The notes beneath the pieces are model-generated. The model worked only from the letters and a program-made list of their open reading frames with translations, was not told the origin of the DNA and ran no database searches. Position numbers and translations under genes: made by a program. This document shows, in pieces, positions 37,059-46,020 of a stretch of DNA of 64,000 nucleotides. Position 1 is the first letter of the stretch. Every line of letters starts with the position of its first letter. The DNA comes from Gimesia fumaroli (GTDB lineage: Bacteria; Planctomycetota; Planctomycetia; Planctomycetales; Planctomycetaceae), in contig NZ_CP037452.1 of NCBI RefSeq assembly GCF_007754425.1, positions 1,872,664 to 1,936,663 on the forward strand. Reading direction: 5' to 3'.

Positions 37059-37846
37059 TAAGGTTCAGTCCTCTTGAGTAAGTCCGCTTTATTTTGGATC
37101 CAGTGTTCGGAGACGTTGCCTTCAATTCTGAAATACTCAGAAACGGCTGAGGTCCAGTTCCGTTCTTCCGGATCCGGAAGAACTTCGACAACCGGGCATT
37201 TCTTCCAGTCGTCTTTTAATAGTTCTCTCCCGTTTTGTGACAAGCCCGAAATGTGGTAGCTGCCTGTGTGGTGCCATCTGTAGATGTAATACGGGGGCCA
37301 GTTCTCGCACGAATCAGCAATATCGAGACCAGCACGCACGAACCCCCTGTGCAAGTCGCGGTCTTCTCCGGTGTCTTTGTGAGAGTAGCCGCCCGCTTTC
37401 TTGAATGCTTCAGGAGTGAAAGCCCAGGCACCGTGAAAGACTCCTTTCCCCCGCTCGAGCAGAATCTGCCGGCTCTGCCTGTGCTCAGAAAGAATTCGTG
37501 ACGGCATGGAAACGCCGGCGTTCTGCAGCGCATCCGCGTGAGCCCTGAGAGTCCACGCACAATAACCGTCATCGTCATCCATGACTACGTAGCCGTCTGC
37601 ATCGGCAGGAGCGATCGAGGCCAGGGCGTTTCGTTTTTCGCCCAGGGACGCGTGCTTGTTTTTGACCGAGATGATTGACCAGCCCGGGCCAGATGGCTCG
37701 CTGGGGTACTGCCCGACGTCGTCATAGATGAGCAGTTCCTTTTTGTCCTCTGGGTAATCGAACTGTTCAAAGTCGCGGATCATGCTGGCGAGTAGCTGCG
37801 GTCTGAGGTAAGTACAGCAGAGGCAAACGAGTTTAGGTAGTGTCAT
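37058..37846 (-). CDS. Family 2 glycosyltransferase
   Basis: 262 residues. The opening, LVCLCCTYLRPQLLASMIRD, is the first strand of a GT2 domain. The metal site is the run DDDD in GYVVMDDDDGYCAW at about residue 90. RNALASIAPADAD before it matches the family pattern. The later segment GVFHGAWAFTPEAFKKAGGY is the typical acceptor-side loop. No membrane span is present, so it acts in the cytoplasm. Its start overlaps the stop of the upstream gene by four bases (ATGA). Confidence 0.85.
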   Translation of the reverse strand: MTLPKLVCLCCTYLRPQLLASMIRDFEQFDYPEDKKELLIYDDVGQYPSEPSGPGWSIISVKNKHASLGEKRNALASIAPADADGYVVMDDDDGYCAWTLRAHADALQNAGVSMPSRILSEHRQSRQILLERGKGVFHGAWAFTPEAFKKAGGYSHKDTGEDRDLHRGFVRAGLDIADSCENWPPYYIYRWHHTGSYHISGLSQNGRELLKDDWKKCPVVEVLPDPEERNWTSAVSEYFRIEGNVSEHWIQNKADLLKRTEP

Positions 37847-38808
37847 TTCACCCTTTCGATCTGATCAGAGTTACGATGTTGATTTAACGCTCCAAAGCCT
37901 TCAGGCTTCGCTCCTGCGGCGATCTGCCGGTAATGCGTCTCGAACGTCACGTGAATCGCTTTCAACTCGCTGGAACCGAAGCCTATGCGTTTTCCGTGCG
38001 ACAGACTCTTTGAGTGCAATCGCCTGAGTGCAACGACATCGGGAGATATAAAAAACGAGCAGCCCATTTCATGGGCCCGCCGAATCAAATGCGTGTCTGC
38101 CGCAGTCAAAGCCTCTGTATAGCCGTTCAGCTTTTCAAAAGTTGACTTCCTGATACCCATAGTCGGATGAACCACGTTCCCACCTGGGTTTGCTTCGTTG
38201 ATGTTGCCAGATGTCAGTGTTGGAGATTTGTGGTAGATTCGTTCGACCAGAGGGCAAGACCACTTGTGGTCAATGAACTGCTGGACTGACGCGCCGAAGA
38301 TCTCACGACCGGTCTGTTCCAGGCACGCCACCGTATACCAGCAACGGTCGGGCATGGCGATATCATCCGAGTCCTGAACCAACATGATGTCGGTTTCCAG
38401 ATGGTCGAAAATTCGCATGGTGGAAATGAATGGACCAACGGCCGTTTTGTTTCGCCACTTTCGCACGTTTGGCGCGTCGTTGAACTTAAACCGCAGGGCA
38501 TCCTCTGAGGTTGGGAAGCCATCTGCGATCAGATGGATAATCGGCCTGGCACAGTTCTGGTTCAGGATCGAATTGACGGATTCTTCTACCCATTCGAATG
38601 TTGCGGGGTGATATGGAATGATGACGTCACAGGTAACAGGATCTCGCTTTCCTGTAGTGATGTGCCCTGGCTGCAGGTTGTCGGTCTTCCGCTCGCAATA
38701 GTGATAATGGTGCCAGTCAGACTGGCATTGCCTAACTTCTGCCGGCGTCTTCTCTTTCAGGTGACGCGGACAAAGCCCCGCTGCTTTACATTGACAAAGG
38801 GTTTTCAT
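37843..38808 (-). CDS. Family 2 glycosyltransferase with N-terminal Cys-rich segment
   Basis: 321 residues. A Cys/His-rich start (CQCKAAGLCPRHL) may bind zinc. The GT2 domain starts near residue 58 with TCDVIIPYHPATFEWVEESV, and its DxD site is in IMLVQDSDDIAMPDR at about residue 148. GGNVVHPTMGIRKSTFEKLN is the later GT2 block. The start overlaps the previous gene by four bases (ATGA). Polypeptide or sugar-chain acceptors are both possible. Confidence 0.83.
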   Translation of the reverse strand: MKTLCQCKAAGLCPRHLKEKTPAEVRQCQSDWHHYHYCERKTDNLQPGHITTGKRDPVTCDVIIPYHPATFEWVEESVNSILNQNCARPIIHLIADGFPTSEDALRFKFNDAPNVRKWRNKTAVGPFISTMRIFDHLETDIMLVQDSDDIAMPDRCWYTVACLEQTGREIFGASVQQFIDHKWSCPLVERIYHKSPTLTSGNINEANPGGNVVHPTMGIRKSTFEKLNGYTEALTAADTHLIRRAHEMGCSFFISPDVVALRRLHSKSLSHGKRIGFGSSELKAIHVTFETHYRQIAAGAKPEGFGALNQHRNSDQIERVK

Positions 38809-39668
38809 GCTGCCTGTTCTTTAGGTGGTAGTTCGTGTTTGATACCAGTGCTTTCGATGATGCGTTTGATTTCCGCGTCGTGCATCCCGATTGAACGAAA
38901 ATGATTGATCGGGTCATTCAAATTCATGCCTAGTTCTTTCCAGCCGATCAGATAGTTCCTGAGCTTGTAGCTGTTGCAGATCGGGTACTTGGGACCTTCT
39001 GGCCTGAGAAAGCAGTGGTTCCAGCGCAGGAAGGGCAGGCACATTGTTTTGCGTCCATGCGTGCGGTATTTCTCGTGGATGTATCCTTCCTCACCGCCGA
39101 ACCGCTCGAACTTCGGATTGAATCCGAGCCAGGCATCTTTTCGGCACGAGAACAGACCGAGTCCGTGCATGCGGATATCGAACGGAAGAAAATCGGGATT
39201 GCTGCCGCGCGGGTCAAAGCCCCACGTGCCGAACATCCCGTCACGCCATTCTTCATTCATGTGCGTTGCCATGTTGCCGTCGAGCCCGTCGTAGATCATC
39301 GGACCATGGAAGAGGTCAAGGGCGTCTGGGAACTGCTCGTACCAGCTGAGAAGGCGGGGCAGGGCATTATCACCGAGCAATACATGTGAGTCGAGGCAAA
39401 GCACAGAGGGAGCCGTGGCGACTTCGAAAATATGGTTCCGAGGGGCAGCAGTCCCCCCCTTCTCAAACGGTATATAGCGTCCGTTGCTAACCCACCTCTC
39501 AACCCAGTCCTTAGTTGCTTTGCCGTGTTTTGATTCAGGATTATTATCGACCACGATGAACTCAATTTGGTCCATCAGCTCCGGGTAGTCATCCCTGATG
39601 TCTTGGATCGTAAACCACACACCAGGTGCATCATCATAGACTGCCATGCCTATCGTCAGTTTTTTCAT
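38805..39668 (-). CDS. Family 2 glycosyltransferase
   Basis: 287 residues. LTIGMAVYDDAPGVWFTIQD opens the GT2 fold. VVDNNPES is the second strand, and SVLCLDSHVLLGDNALPRLL contains the DxH variant of the metal motif that is typical of polypeptide N-acetylgalactosaminyltransferases and some relatives. GFNPKFERFGGEEGYIHEKY resembles the acceptor-loop FGGEE motif seen in such enzymes. It is the first of the transferases and starts 13 bases after the tail hub gene. The DxH plus GGEE features make a peptide acceptor a serious option. Confidence 0.84.
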   Translation of the reverse strand: MKKLTIGMAVYDDAPGVWFTIQDIRDDYPELMDQIEFIVVDNNPESKHGKATKDWVERWVSNGRYIPFEKGGTAAPRNHIFEVATAPSVLCLDSHVLLGDNALPRLLSWYEQFPDALDLFHGPMIYDGLDGNMATHMNEEWRDGMFGTWGFDPRGSNPDFLPFDIRMHGLGLFSCRKDAWLGFNPKFERFGGEEGYIHEKYRTHGRKTMCLPFLRWNHCFLRPEGPKYPICNSYKLRNYLIGWKELGMNLNDPINHFRSIGMHDAEIKRIIESTGIKHELPPKEQAA

Positions 39669-39681
39669 CTCAGTCCTTTTT

Positions 39682-42405
39682 TTATTCGCTGTTTGGCGTA
39701 ACCGTTACATGGTCAGGGAAGGTGAAACACGCGCTGCCATTGTTGTATGGAATGTCATAGCTATCTGCCGTTGGAACAATGCCTTGCAACAGAAACGTAA
39801 CGTTTTGCGATACCCCGTTTGGATGCCCCTCTTCTTCTCCGCGGTATCTGATATAGACATTCATGTTCGTGCTGTCGTTTTGCCCAGGATTACAATAAAG
39901 CGTCACGAATATCTCACCACGCCAACCATAGTCACCGGACCACGGCGATCCCCCTTCAAAGTATTGAACGTGATACTGATTTGTGCCGGTTCTGGGGATC
40001 GTGTGAACCTTTGCCATGACGGACTGTGTGATCGCTGAGACACAATCGCCTGTGGCGTAATTCGTGAGATCTAAATCAACTGATGGTCCAATAAGATTAT
40101 CAGGGCAGGGCCAAGGAGCACCTGTTGTGGTTGTTCCTCCTTCTGGTGTTGTTCCTGATGCTGTCGTTGTTGTTGGCGCGCCAGTCGTGGTTGGTTCGCC
40201 AGTCGTGGTCGGTGATACTCCTGCTTCAGGCCAGGACACAATGCCTCTTCCACCATCGACCGCAACTCCGATTGATCTCGCGCAAGTCTGGTCATCTGGT
40301 GAAGACGTATTGATTGTGAAGTCCCACAGGTTCGATTCAATCAGAAGCTGAATCTCTTCCATCGCTCCCTGCTGCAGGCTTCCTGAGATGTGACGGACCG
40401 TTCTGATTCGCCCGTAGACCCCGTCGAAGACAAGCCCGCCGTTGCCGTCAGCATAATTCAGGAGCACCACATCCCCCGGCTGCAGGTGCAGCCCATTCAG
40501 GAACGTACTGACGTTGATCATGCGATTGATCAGCAGTTTGTAAGCCAGCCAGTTTTCAGTTGCATAAGCAACGGAAGTCGGGAGCTGAAAAGCCCAGAGA
40601 TCCAGCTCCTCACGCTTCTCTTTAAAGTTGGCAACAGCTTCGTCACTGGTTCGCGACAGCCTTTGTTCCGGACTGGGAATTGCCTGTCTGAACTTGGCAA
40701 TCATTTCTGTCGGCATGTCTTTGTCAGGAACCATCTCGACCTTGATAGAATCCATTTTGACATTCGACGGCGTGAGTGCGAGCTGATGGCCTGTGAAATT
40801 TGTTTCAATATATTTCAGAGTGGCCTTGCCCTGATCCCAGAAGAGGAGACAGTTCGCCTGCTGCGCCAAGTTACTGACCAGTTCATTCAGTTTCTTTTCT
40901 TCCTGAATGGCGAATGCCATTTTCGTGACGATGCTAGCGGCAGCTGCCGTGAAGGAATCTGAGTCGATGAACCCCGAACTGATATTGCCCAGGTACGGGT
41001 TTGTCAGCATGTGTTGAAGCACATCTGCCGGATCTTCAATCACGTCGTCTGAATCATTCATGATCCCTTTGATGGTGGCGTAGATGGTTTCGTTCGGAAA
41101 TCCGTAAACTGCAGGTGTGCTGTTTAGGGTCAGAGTAGTGACACCATCTGCATCAGAAGCCCGCCCCAGTGCTTCATTGTGTGTTTTGTCGTTCAGGCTC
41201 ACTGAATAGGAACTATCACTGTAGCTGAGGAACACGTCTTTAGTCTGCCCACCACCAGCCGAACCCGACGAGCCTTTTGCTTCAACCAACACAACCTCTT
41301 TTGAAGGCAAGTAATTCAACAGATATTTGTAGGTCCCAAGTTCATAGACTGGAGTACCAGGCATCCAGTTGTATTTGAACTGGGCAACAGAACCGATCTT
41401 AAACTGCGTCGAGGTATCAGCAGTGAAATCAGGAGGCTCTTGAACAATGGCTACCTGGCTACCTTGGAAGCTCCAGAGTGTGATCGTCGTTTCGTACCAG
41501 CCAGCCCCATTGTTTAGCCAAAGTGGATACCCTCTCAGATTAAAATTAGGATCACTCAGAGCAGACTGATTGATCATGATGTAACGCTGCCCGCCCTCTG
41601 CGTAGATTCCAGAGACATTACCACTGGCAAGAATGCTACCTCTGCTCGTGACATTAAATATCATGGAAGTGGGGCCCGAGAAACTTCCAGTCACAAGTTC
41701 GAAATTGTTGGGGTAGCCAACGACAAGTTGTATGGATGAGCCTGTTGTGAAAAAAAGTTTGTTGGCTTCATCATGAATCGTCATGATCGTGTCATGTTGG
41801 CCAAATGGACTGGATAGATAACCTTCACCAGGTCTGTCAATCACACATGCCGGCACTCGTTTACAGGGATTTCCGTAAACAATGGGGATGGTCTTGCCAT
41901 CGCATTCTGAGCAGTTGACGTCGTTGAAGTCTTCCTGTTTGATCAGCCGACCAATCGATTTGTCGAAGTATTCCTGCAGGCCCTTCATGCTGATCGACCA
42001 GTTGACGTCGCGGTCATTCCAGTTGAGCGGAGTGGACAGCACGCCGGCGAACAGAACGATTTTGTCAGTATCCCAATCAGTCCCTTCAAACCAGAGGTAG
42101 ACGTAAGCCAGTTTGTTTTGCACGCCCGGGAATGATTCAAACAGCGATCGCATGGTCCGGTCTGAATCTTCCAGAGTAATCGTGAGCTGATCGAAGCCGC
42201 CGACCTTACCGGGTTCGGCAGACAGAGAGAGCTGCCCCCAGTTGACGATTCTCCCTTCACAGGGAACCGGACCGTGCAGCAGTTCTTCGGCGTAGTATTT
42301 GTTACCGGTTGCACCGCCGAATTGGATCTCCAATATTTTGCGCGGAAACGCACCGGTGACTTTGTTTTTTTCTGTGGTCGTTGCGCTCGTTAAAGTTCTA
42401 GCCAC
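39682..42405 (-). CDS. Tail hub/tip protein with Thr-rich linker and C-terminal domain
   Basis: 907 residues. The first 700 are beta-rich with the layout of tail hub or tip attachment proteins, and the position after the tape measure gene fits. At about residues 727-762 a mucin-like linker of PTTTGE and PTTTT units appears. The last 145 residues form a separate domain with Cys and many aromatic residues (YFEGGSPWSGDYGWRG), a likely receptor or glycan contact. I chose GTG at 42405 because GGAGG lies eight bases upstream; it overlaps the tape measure stop by eight bases. Glycosyltransferase genes follow directly. Confidence 0.75.
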   Translation of the reverse strand: MARTLTSATTTEKNKVTGAFPRKILEIQFGGATGNKYYAEELLHGPVPCEGRIVNWGQLSLSAEPGKVGGFDQLTITLEDSDRTMRSLFESFPGVQNKLAYVYLWFEGTDWDTDKIVLFAGVLSTPLNWNDRDVNWSISMKGLQEYFDKSIGRLIKQEDFNDVNCSECDGKTIPIVYGNPCKRVPACVIDRPGEGYLSSPFGQHDTIMTIHDEANKLFFTTGSSIQLVVGYPNNFELVTGSFSGPTSMIFNVTSRGSILASGNVSGIYAEGGQRYIMINQSALSDPNFNLRGYPLWLNNGAGWYETTITLWSFQGSQVAIVQEPPDFTADTSTQFKIGSVAQFKYNWMPGTPVYELGTYKYLLNYLPSKEVVLVEAKGSSGSAGGGQTKDVFLSYSDSSYSVSLNDKTHNEALGRASDADGVTTLTLNSTPAVYGFPNETIYATIKGIMNDSDDVIEDPADVLQHMLTNPYLGNISSGFIDSDSFTAAAASIVTKMAFAIQEEKKLNELVSNLAQQANCLLFWDQGKATLKYIETNFTGHQLALTPSNVKMDSIKVEMVPDKDMPTEMIAKFRQAIPSPEQRLSRTSDEAVANFKEKREELDLWAFQLPTSVAYATENWLAYKLLINRMINVSTFLNGLHLQPGDVVLLNYADGNGGLVFDGVYGRIRTVRHISGSLQQGAMEEIQLLIESNLWDFTINTSSPDDQTCARSIGVAVDGGRGIVSWPEAGVSPTTTGEPTTTGAPTTTTASGTTPEGGTTTTGAPWPCPDNLIGPSVDLDLTNYATGDCVSAITQSVMAKVHTIPRTGTNQYHVQYFEGGSPWSGDYGWRGEIFVTLYCNPGQNDSTNMNVYIRYRGEEEGHPNGVSQNVTFLLQGIVPTADSYDIPYNNGSACFTFPDHVTVTPNSE
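40114..40219 (-). repeat. Thr-rich linker-coding repeat in the hub gene
   Basis: About 106 bases read as ACN Thr triplets on the minus strand with Pro, Gly and Glu between them (PTTTGEP, PTTTGAP, TTTTAS). It is a short version of the large Thr-rich array at 46336-46962. Confidence 0.8.
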
Positions 42406-45400
42406 TGAATCGACCTCCACGGCGCTGAGCCACCTGATCAAGCCTGTCGTACAGCTCGTCCACTTCGATCTGAGAAATACGGGTCACATTCGGCAGATTG
42501 ATTTCGTTCCGGTTGTTTTGCGTATTAACTGACTGCAGGCCCGGGTCTTTAAAGAAGTTGTTGCCTGTAACTCCCGAGAACGTTGGAGGTGGTGCCTGGG
42601 TGACGGCGTCCAGTTGATTGAGCAGATTGTCAATCATGTCCTGAATTCGCTTGCGTGCCGAATAGGTATCAACGAGCGTCATGTTCTGCTCAAGTTGAGT
42701 GATCTGGTTCCGCAGGTTGGCAGCCTGACCTTGTGTTGAACTGAAGAACGAGCGAAGTGTCTGGATGGCCTGGTCAGAGACCTGTGAGACACCACCAAAG
42801 GCAGAACCCAGCTTATCACCGAATCCATCCAGACCGCTGCGAAGTTGGCCGAAGCCTTCTGTGGCCAGTCCCATCTGCTGATTGAAGCCAAACATGGCAT
42901 TGAAGGAACGCTCTACCGCGCTGGAGAACTGCTGTTGCCTGAAGGCAATGATCCGGTCTTCTAACGCCGTTTTGAAATCCTTTGCGGAGAACTTACCCTG
43001 AATCAACCGCTTGCGTTCTTCTGCAGCTGCGGCAGCTTTGGCAGCATCGGCTGCTTTCTGTGTCTCTTTCGTCAGGGCTGATACACCAGACTTGTATTCG
43101 TCGATGCCGATCTTACCATCGCGGAATTGTTCACGTAGCGAGTTGAACGAACCGGCCAGAGATTCGAGAACGCGATTGGGGATCTTACCTTTCAGTCCCT
43201 GCATCATCGTCCCGAGTTGCTGTAATGACTGCTTGTAGACTTCCTGTTTGCGTTCACGTTCGTCTTCAAACTGGCTTTGCCGTTGAAGTCGGCTGGCCGT
43301 TCTGGTTGCAAGATAGTCCATCTCACTCGCAGTAAACTCTCCGTCCTGGAGAATGTAATCGTATAGCTCTGAGATGTCCTGCCGGATCTGTGGCGTCATA
43401 CCCTCAATGGTGCCGAGGAACTGATTGAACTGTTCCTGTGTGGGGCCGAGGTCAATGAAGTCCCTGACTTTTGAGAAGCCCGGGAGTTCCCTGTCTTTGG
43501 CATCCCGCCTGGAATCGCGTAGGATGTTTGCAATTTCATTTGGATCAACTTCAGCCTGAATTGCTGACTGCCCTTCCGCCGCCTGATCGACTGGGGTAAA
43601 CGGCGCGTTGTCCTGCAAGGATCGTGATTGATCGAAAGTCGCCTTGGCTTCAAAAAACCTTTTGGCTACCTGGCTAAGTGTTCCTTCCAATTCTTTGACT
43701 CGATTAAGATCCTCTTCTTCTATCAACCCTTTCTTAAATGCGTCATGTGCTTCGGCAGCAATCTGCTCAATCCTCTGTCGCGCATTTAATAAAGCTATTA
43801 ACTGTTTCTTTGGGTCTTCTCCAGTCCCCATGTTTATTGCAGCATCAGCAATCTTCTTTGCATCCTCGACGGCGTCTTTCACTGCCTTGGTGCGATCTTT
43901 TTCGAGATCATTACGCTCCTTGAGCGTCTTGATTTCCTTTTCTAGTTTCTCCTGATTTTTATCCATTTCAATACCGAGCGCTTTTAGCACAGGTGTCAAT
44001 GTGGAATCAATCAGATTTGCCATACCAGCGAGAGCGTCAACTGCAAATCCTACAACCTCAGTAACTGCAACAATGGCACCGTGCAATGCCCAGAATCCGA
44101 ATTTTACCAACTCTCGCATTACCGGTGTTGCAACTTTGAATCCGGCAACGACCAGATCACCTATCGCTTTCAAGATGTTCTTGAAGCTTGGTATCATGGT
44201 GCGAACCATCGGGATGACTTCATCCCTGATGATCTGTGCAAACTTCTTGAATTCCGGGAATAAAGCTTTTGCGAGAGTGCGGGCCATATCAGCAAATGCA
44301 GGTAGCAACTCGTTTTTTGTTTCGACCCAGATCTCTTTTAGAACTGGCATCAATTCGTTACTGACTATGTTGCTGATATCTGAAAAAACCGGTCCGAGTT
44401 CGCGCCTAATGATGCCACTGACATCACAAACGACGGACATGAATTCACGGTAAATTGCAATTAACGGATTGAAAACACCAAAGTTCTTTTGAGCCCATGA
44501 AGCTACTTTTTTCAAGGCCATAGCCAGAGCAACGACAACTCCGATTCCAAGAACCGTTTGAAGTGTGACTATCGAGGCAGAAAATAACTTTGTCGATACA
44601 CTTGCTGCTCTTACCCATGATATGAACGCGGCGAGACCAGATACTGAACCTGCAAGAGCAGTTCCCAGACTTGTGATTGCCTGAGTAACTCCCAATGCAC
44701 TGACTGCTTTCAGCGCCAGCATGGTAGCCAGGATTCCGGGGTGTGCTGCAATAAAATCCCGTATCGGCCCCATGAAGCCAGCCATCATATCCCAGGCTTC
44801 TTTCAAGCCAGGCGATGCCTCATTGAGCCATTGAACAAGATTCTTCAAACCGTTAACCAAGGCGATGGTTGCGTTCGAAACCTTCTCTACAATTCCCGGC
44901 TTATGCTCTTCCAGGTATTTTTTAAATTCGTTTGTTGCACCTACAAGAGCGTCGCTCTGATGCTCACCTATCTCAATGACCAGGTCCGAAATGGATGACT
45001 TCAGCAATTCGATTTGGCCAACCTGCGTGCTTAGATTGGCCTCTTCCATTTTAGCTGTCAATCCAGCTGCTTCATTTATCCCTTTAGCGAATTCCCGTAC
45101 TGCATCCGTTCCACGGTCCAACACCGCAATCATTGCCGGCCCAGCACGAACGCCAAATATTTCCGAAACAATTGCCAGCCTTTCTTGCGGGTTAGCAACG
45201 CTTCGCAATGCCATTTCCAATTGACTCAGAGTATCAATCAGTGGGCCAGCTGTATTGATATTCATGTCTTTCAAAAGCTTATTGGCTTTTGCAGACGGGT
45301 TAGCGATATGAATGAATGCGTTTCGCAGTGCAGTACCTGCGAGCGAAGCCTGAAAGCCTGCATCACCCATGATGCCTAAAATGGAAACTGTATCTCTGAG

Positions 45401-46009
45401 ATTCACGTTCACAGAGTTAGCAACCGGCCCTACCATCTTCAACGCTTCCGCAAGCTGCGTTAAATCAGTATTGGAGCTGGTGAATGTTGCGGCCAAAACG
45501 TCGTTGATATGCGTCAGGTCTTTCGCTTCCGCGCCATAGGCACGCATTGTCTTCGCACTAATGTCTGCGGCCTGCGCGATCGAAAGCTGAGCAGCAGAAG
45601 CAAGTTGCAGTGTTGGCTTTAATGCCGTGGTGATTTCATTCACCTTCAGGCCAGCCAGTCCCAGCTTCTCCATTGCCTCTGCAGACTGCGTTGCCGTGAA
45701 TACCGTGGTTCGGCCAGCATCACGAGCCGCATCTTCAAGAGTTTTGAAATCGCGGGTTCCCAATGTGCGAGTCACTGCCCCAACGCGGGTCATCGTCTGT
45801 TCGAATTTACCGAATGTGGTCGCAGAGATCAGGCCAATGGCACCAATCACCATGACGATTCTGGCCCCTGCAGAAGCCGTGTCTTTGGCGGCAGACACCC
45901 ACTGCTGACGTAGCTGACGAGTCGCAGAGATTGCCGCCTTCATTCCGCGCACAAAGCCAGCCGTCTTCGTACTGACGATTGCTCTAAGTGCGTGGATTGT
46001 GGAACTCAT
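42398..46009 (-). CDS. Tail tape measure protein (TP901 family)
   Basis: 1203 residues. The N-terminal third has the TP901-type core: FGKFEQTMTRVGAVTRTLGT, TATQSAEAMEKLGLAG and FQASLAGTALRNAFIHIA. Hydrophobic helices lie at about 440-520, where the protein may later cross the host membrane. Long coiled coils follow, consistent with a tail-length ruler inside the tube. Length suggests a tail of roughly 180 nm at the usual 1.5 Å per residue. The C-terminus ends in RRGGRFSG. It is 11 bases after the Thr-rich protein gene. Confidence 0.93.
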   Translation of the reverse strand: MSSTIHALRAIVSTKTAGFVRGMKAAISATRQLRQQWVSAAKDTASAGARIVMVIGAIGLISATTFGKFEQTMTRVGAVTRTLGTRDFKTLEDAARDAGRTTVFTATQSAEAMEKLGLAGLKVNEITTALKPTLQLASAAQLSIAQAADISAKTMRAYGAEAKDLTHINDVLAATFTSSNTDLTQLAEALKMVGPVANSVNVNLRDTVSILGIMGDAGFQASLAGTALRNAFIHIANPSAKANKLLKDMNINTAGPLIDTLSQLEMALRSVANPQERLAIVSEIFGVRAGPAMIAVLDRGTDAVREFAKGINEAAGLTAKMEEANLSTQVGQIELLKSSISDLVIEIGEHQSDALVGATNEFKKYLEEHKPGIVEKVSNATIALVNGLKNLVQWLNEASPGLKEAWDMMAGFMGPIRDFIAAHPGILATMLALKAVSALGVTQAITSLGTALAGSVSGLAAFISWVRAASVSTKLFSASIVTLQTVLGIGVVVALAMALKKVASWAQKNFGVFNPLIAIYREFMSVVCDVSGIIRRELGPVFSDISNIVSNELMPVLKEIWVETKNELLPAFADMARTLAKALFPEFKKFAQIIRDEVIPMVRTMIPSFKNILKAIGDLVVAGFKVATPVMRELVKFGFWALHGAIVAVTEVVGFAVDALAGMANLIDSTLTPVLKALGIEMDKNQEKLEKEIKTLKERNDLEKDRTKAVKDAVEDAKKIADAAINMGTGEDPKKQLIALLNARQRIEQIAAEAHDAFKKGLIEEEDLNRVKELEGTLSQVAKRFFEAKATFDQSRSLQDNAPFTPVDQAAEGQSAIQAEVDPNEIANILRDSRRDAKDRELPGFSKVRDFIDLGPTQEQFNQFLGTIEGMTPQIRQDISELYDYILQDGEFTASEMDYLATRTASRLQRQSQFEDERERKQEVYKQSLQQLGTMMQGLKGKIPNRVLESLAGSFNSLREQFRDGKIGIDEYKSGVSALTKETQKAADAAKAAAAAEERKRLIQGKFSAKDFKTALEDRIIAFRQQQFSSAVERSFNAMFGFNQQMGLATEGFGQLRSGLDGFGDKLGSAFGGVSQVSDQAIQTLRSFFSSTQGQAANLRNQITQLEQNMTLVDTYSARKRIQDMIDNLLNQLDAVTQAPPPTFSGVTGNNFFKDPGLQSVNTQNNRNEINLPNVTRISQIEVDELYDRLDQVAQRRGGRFSG

Positions 46010-46020
46010 ACTGGAATTCT

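Noticed and set aside
35808-39668. Glycosyltransferases for modified phage DNA
   Set aside because: No dCMP hydroxymethylase or thymidine hypermodification gene is visible, and the operon is tied to tail genes. It remains a weaker option, since genes beyond the right edge are unknown.
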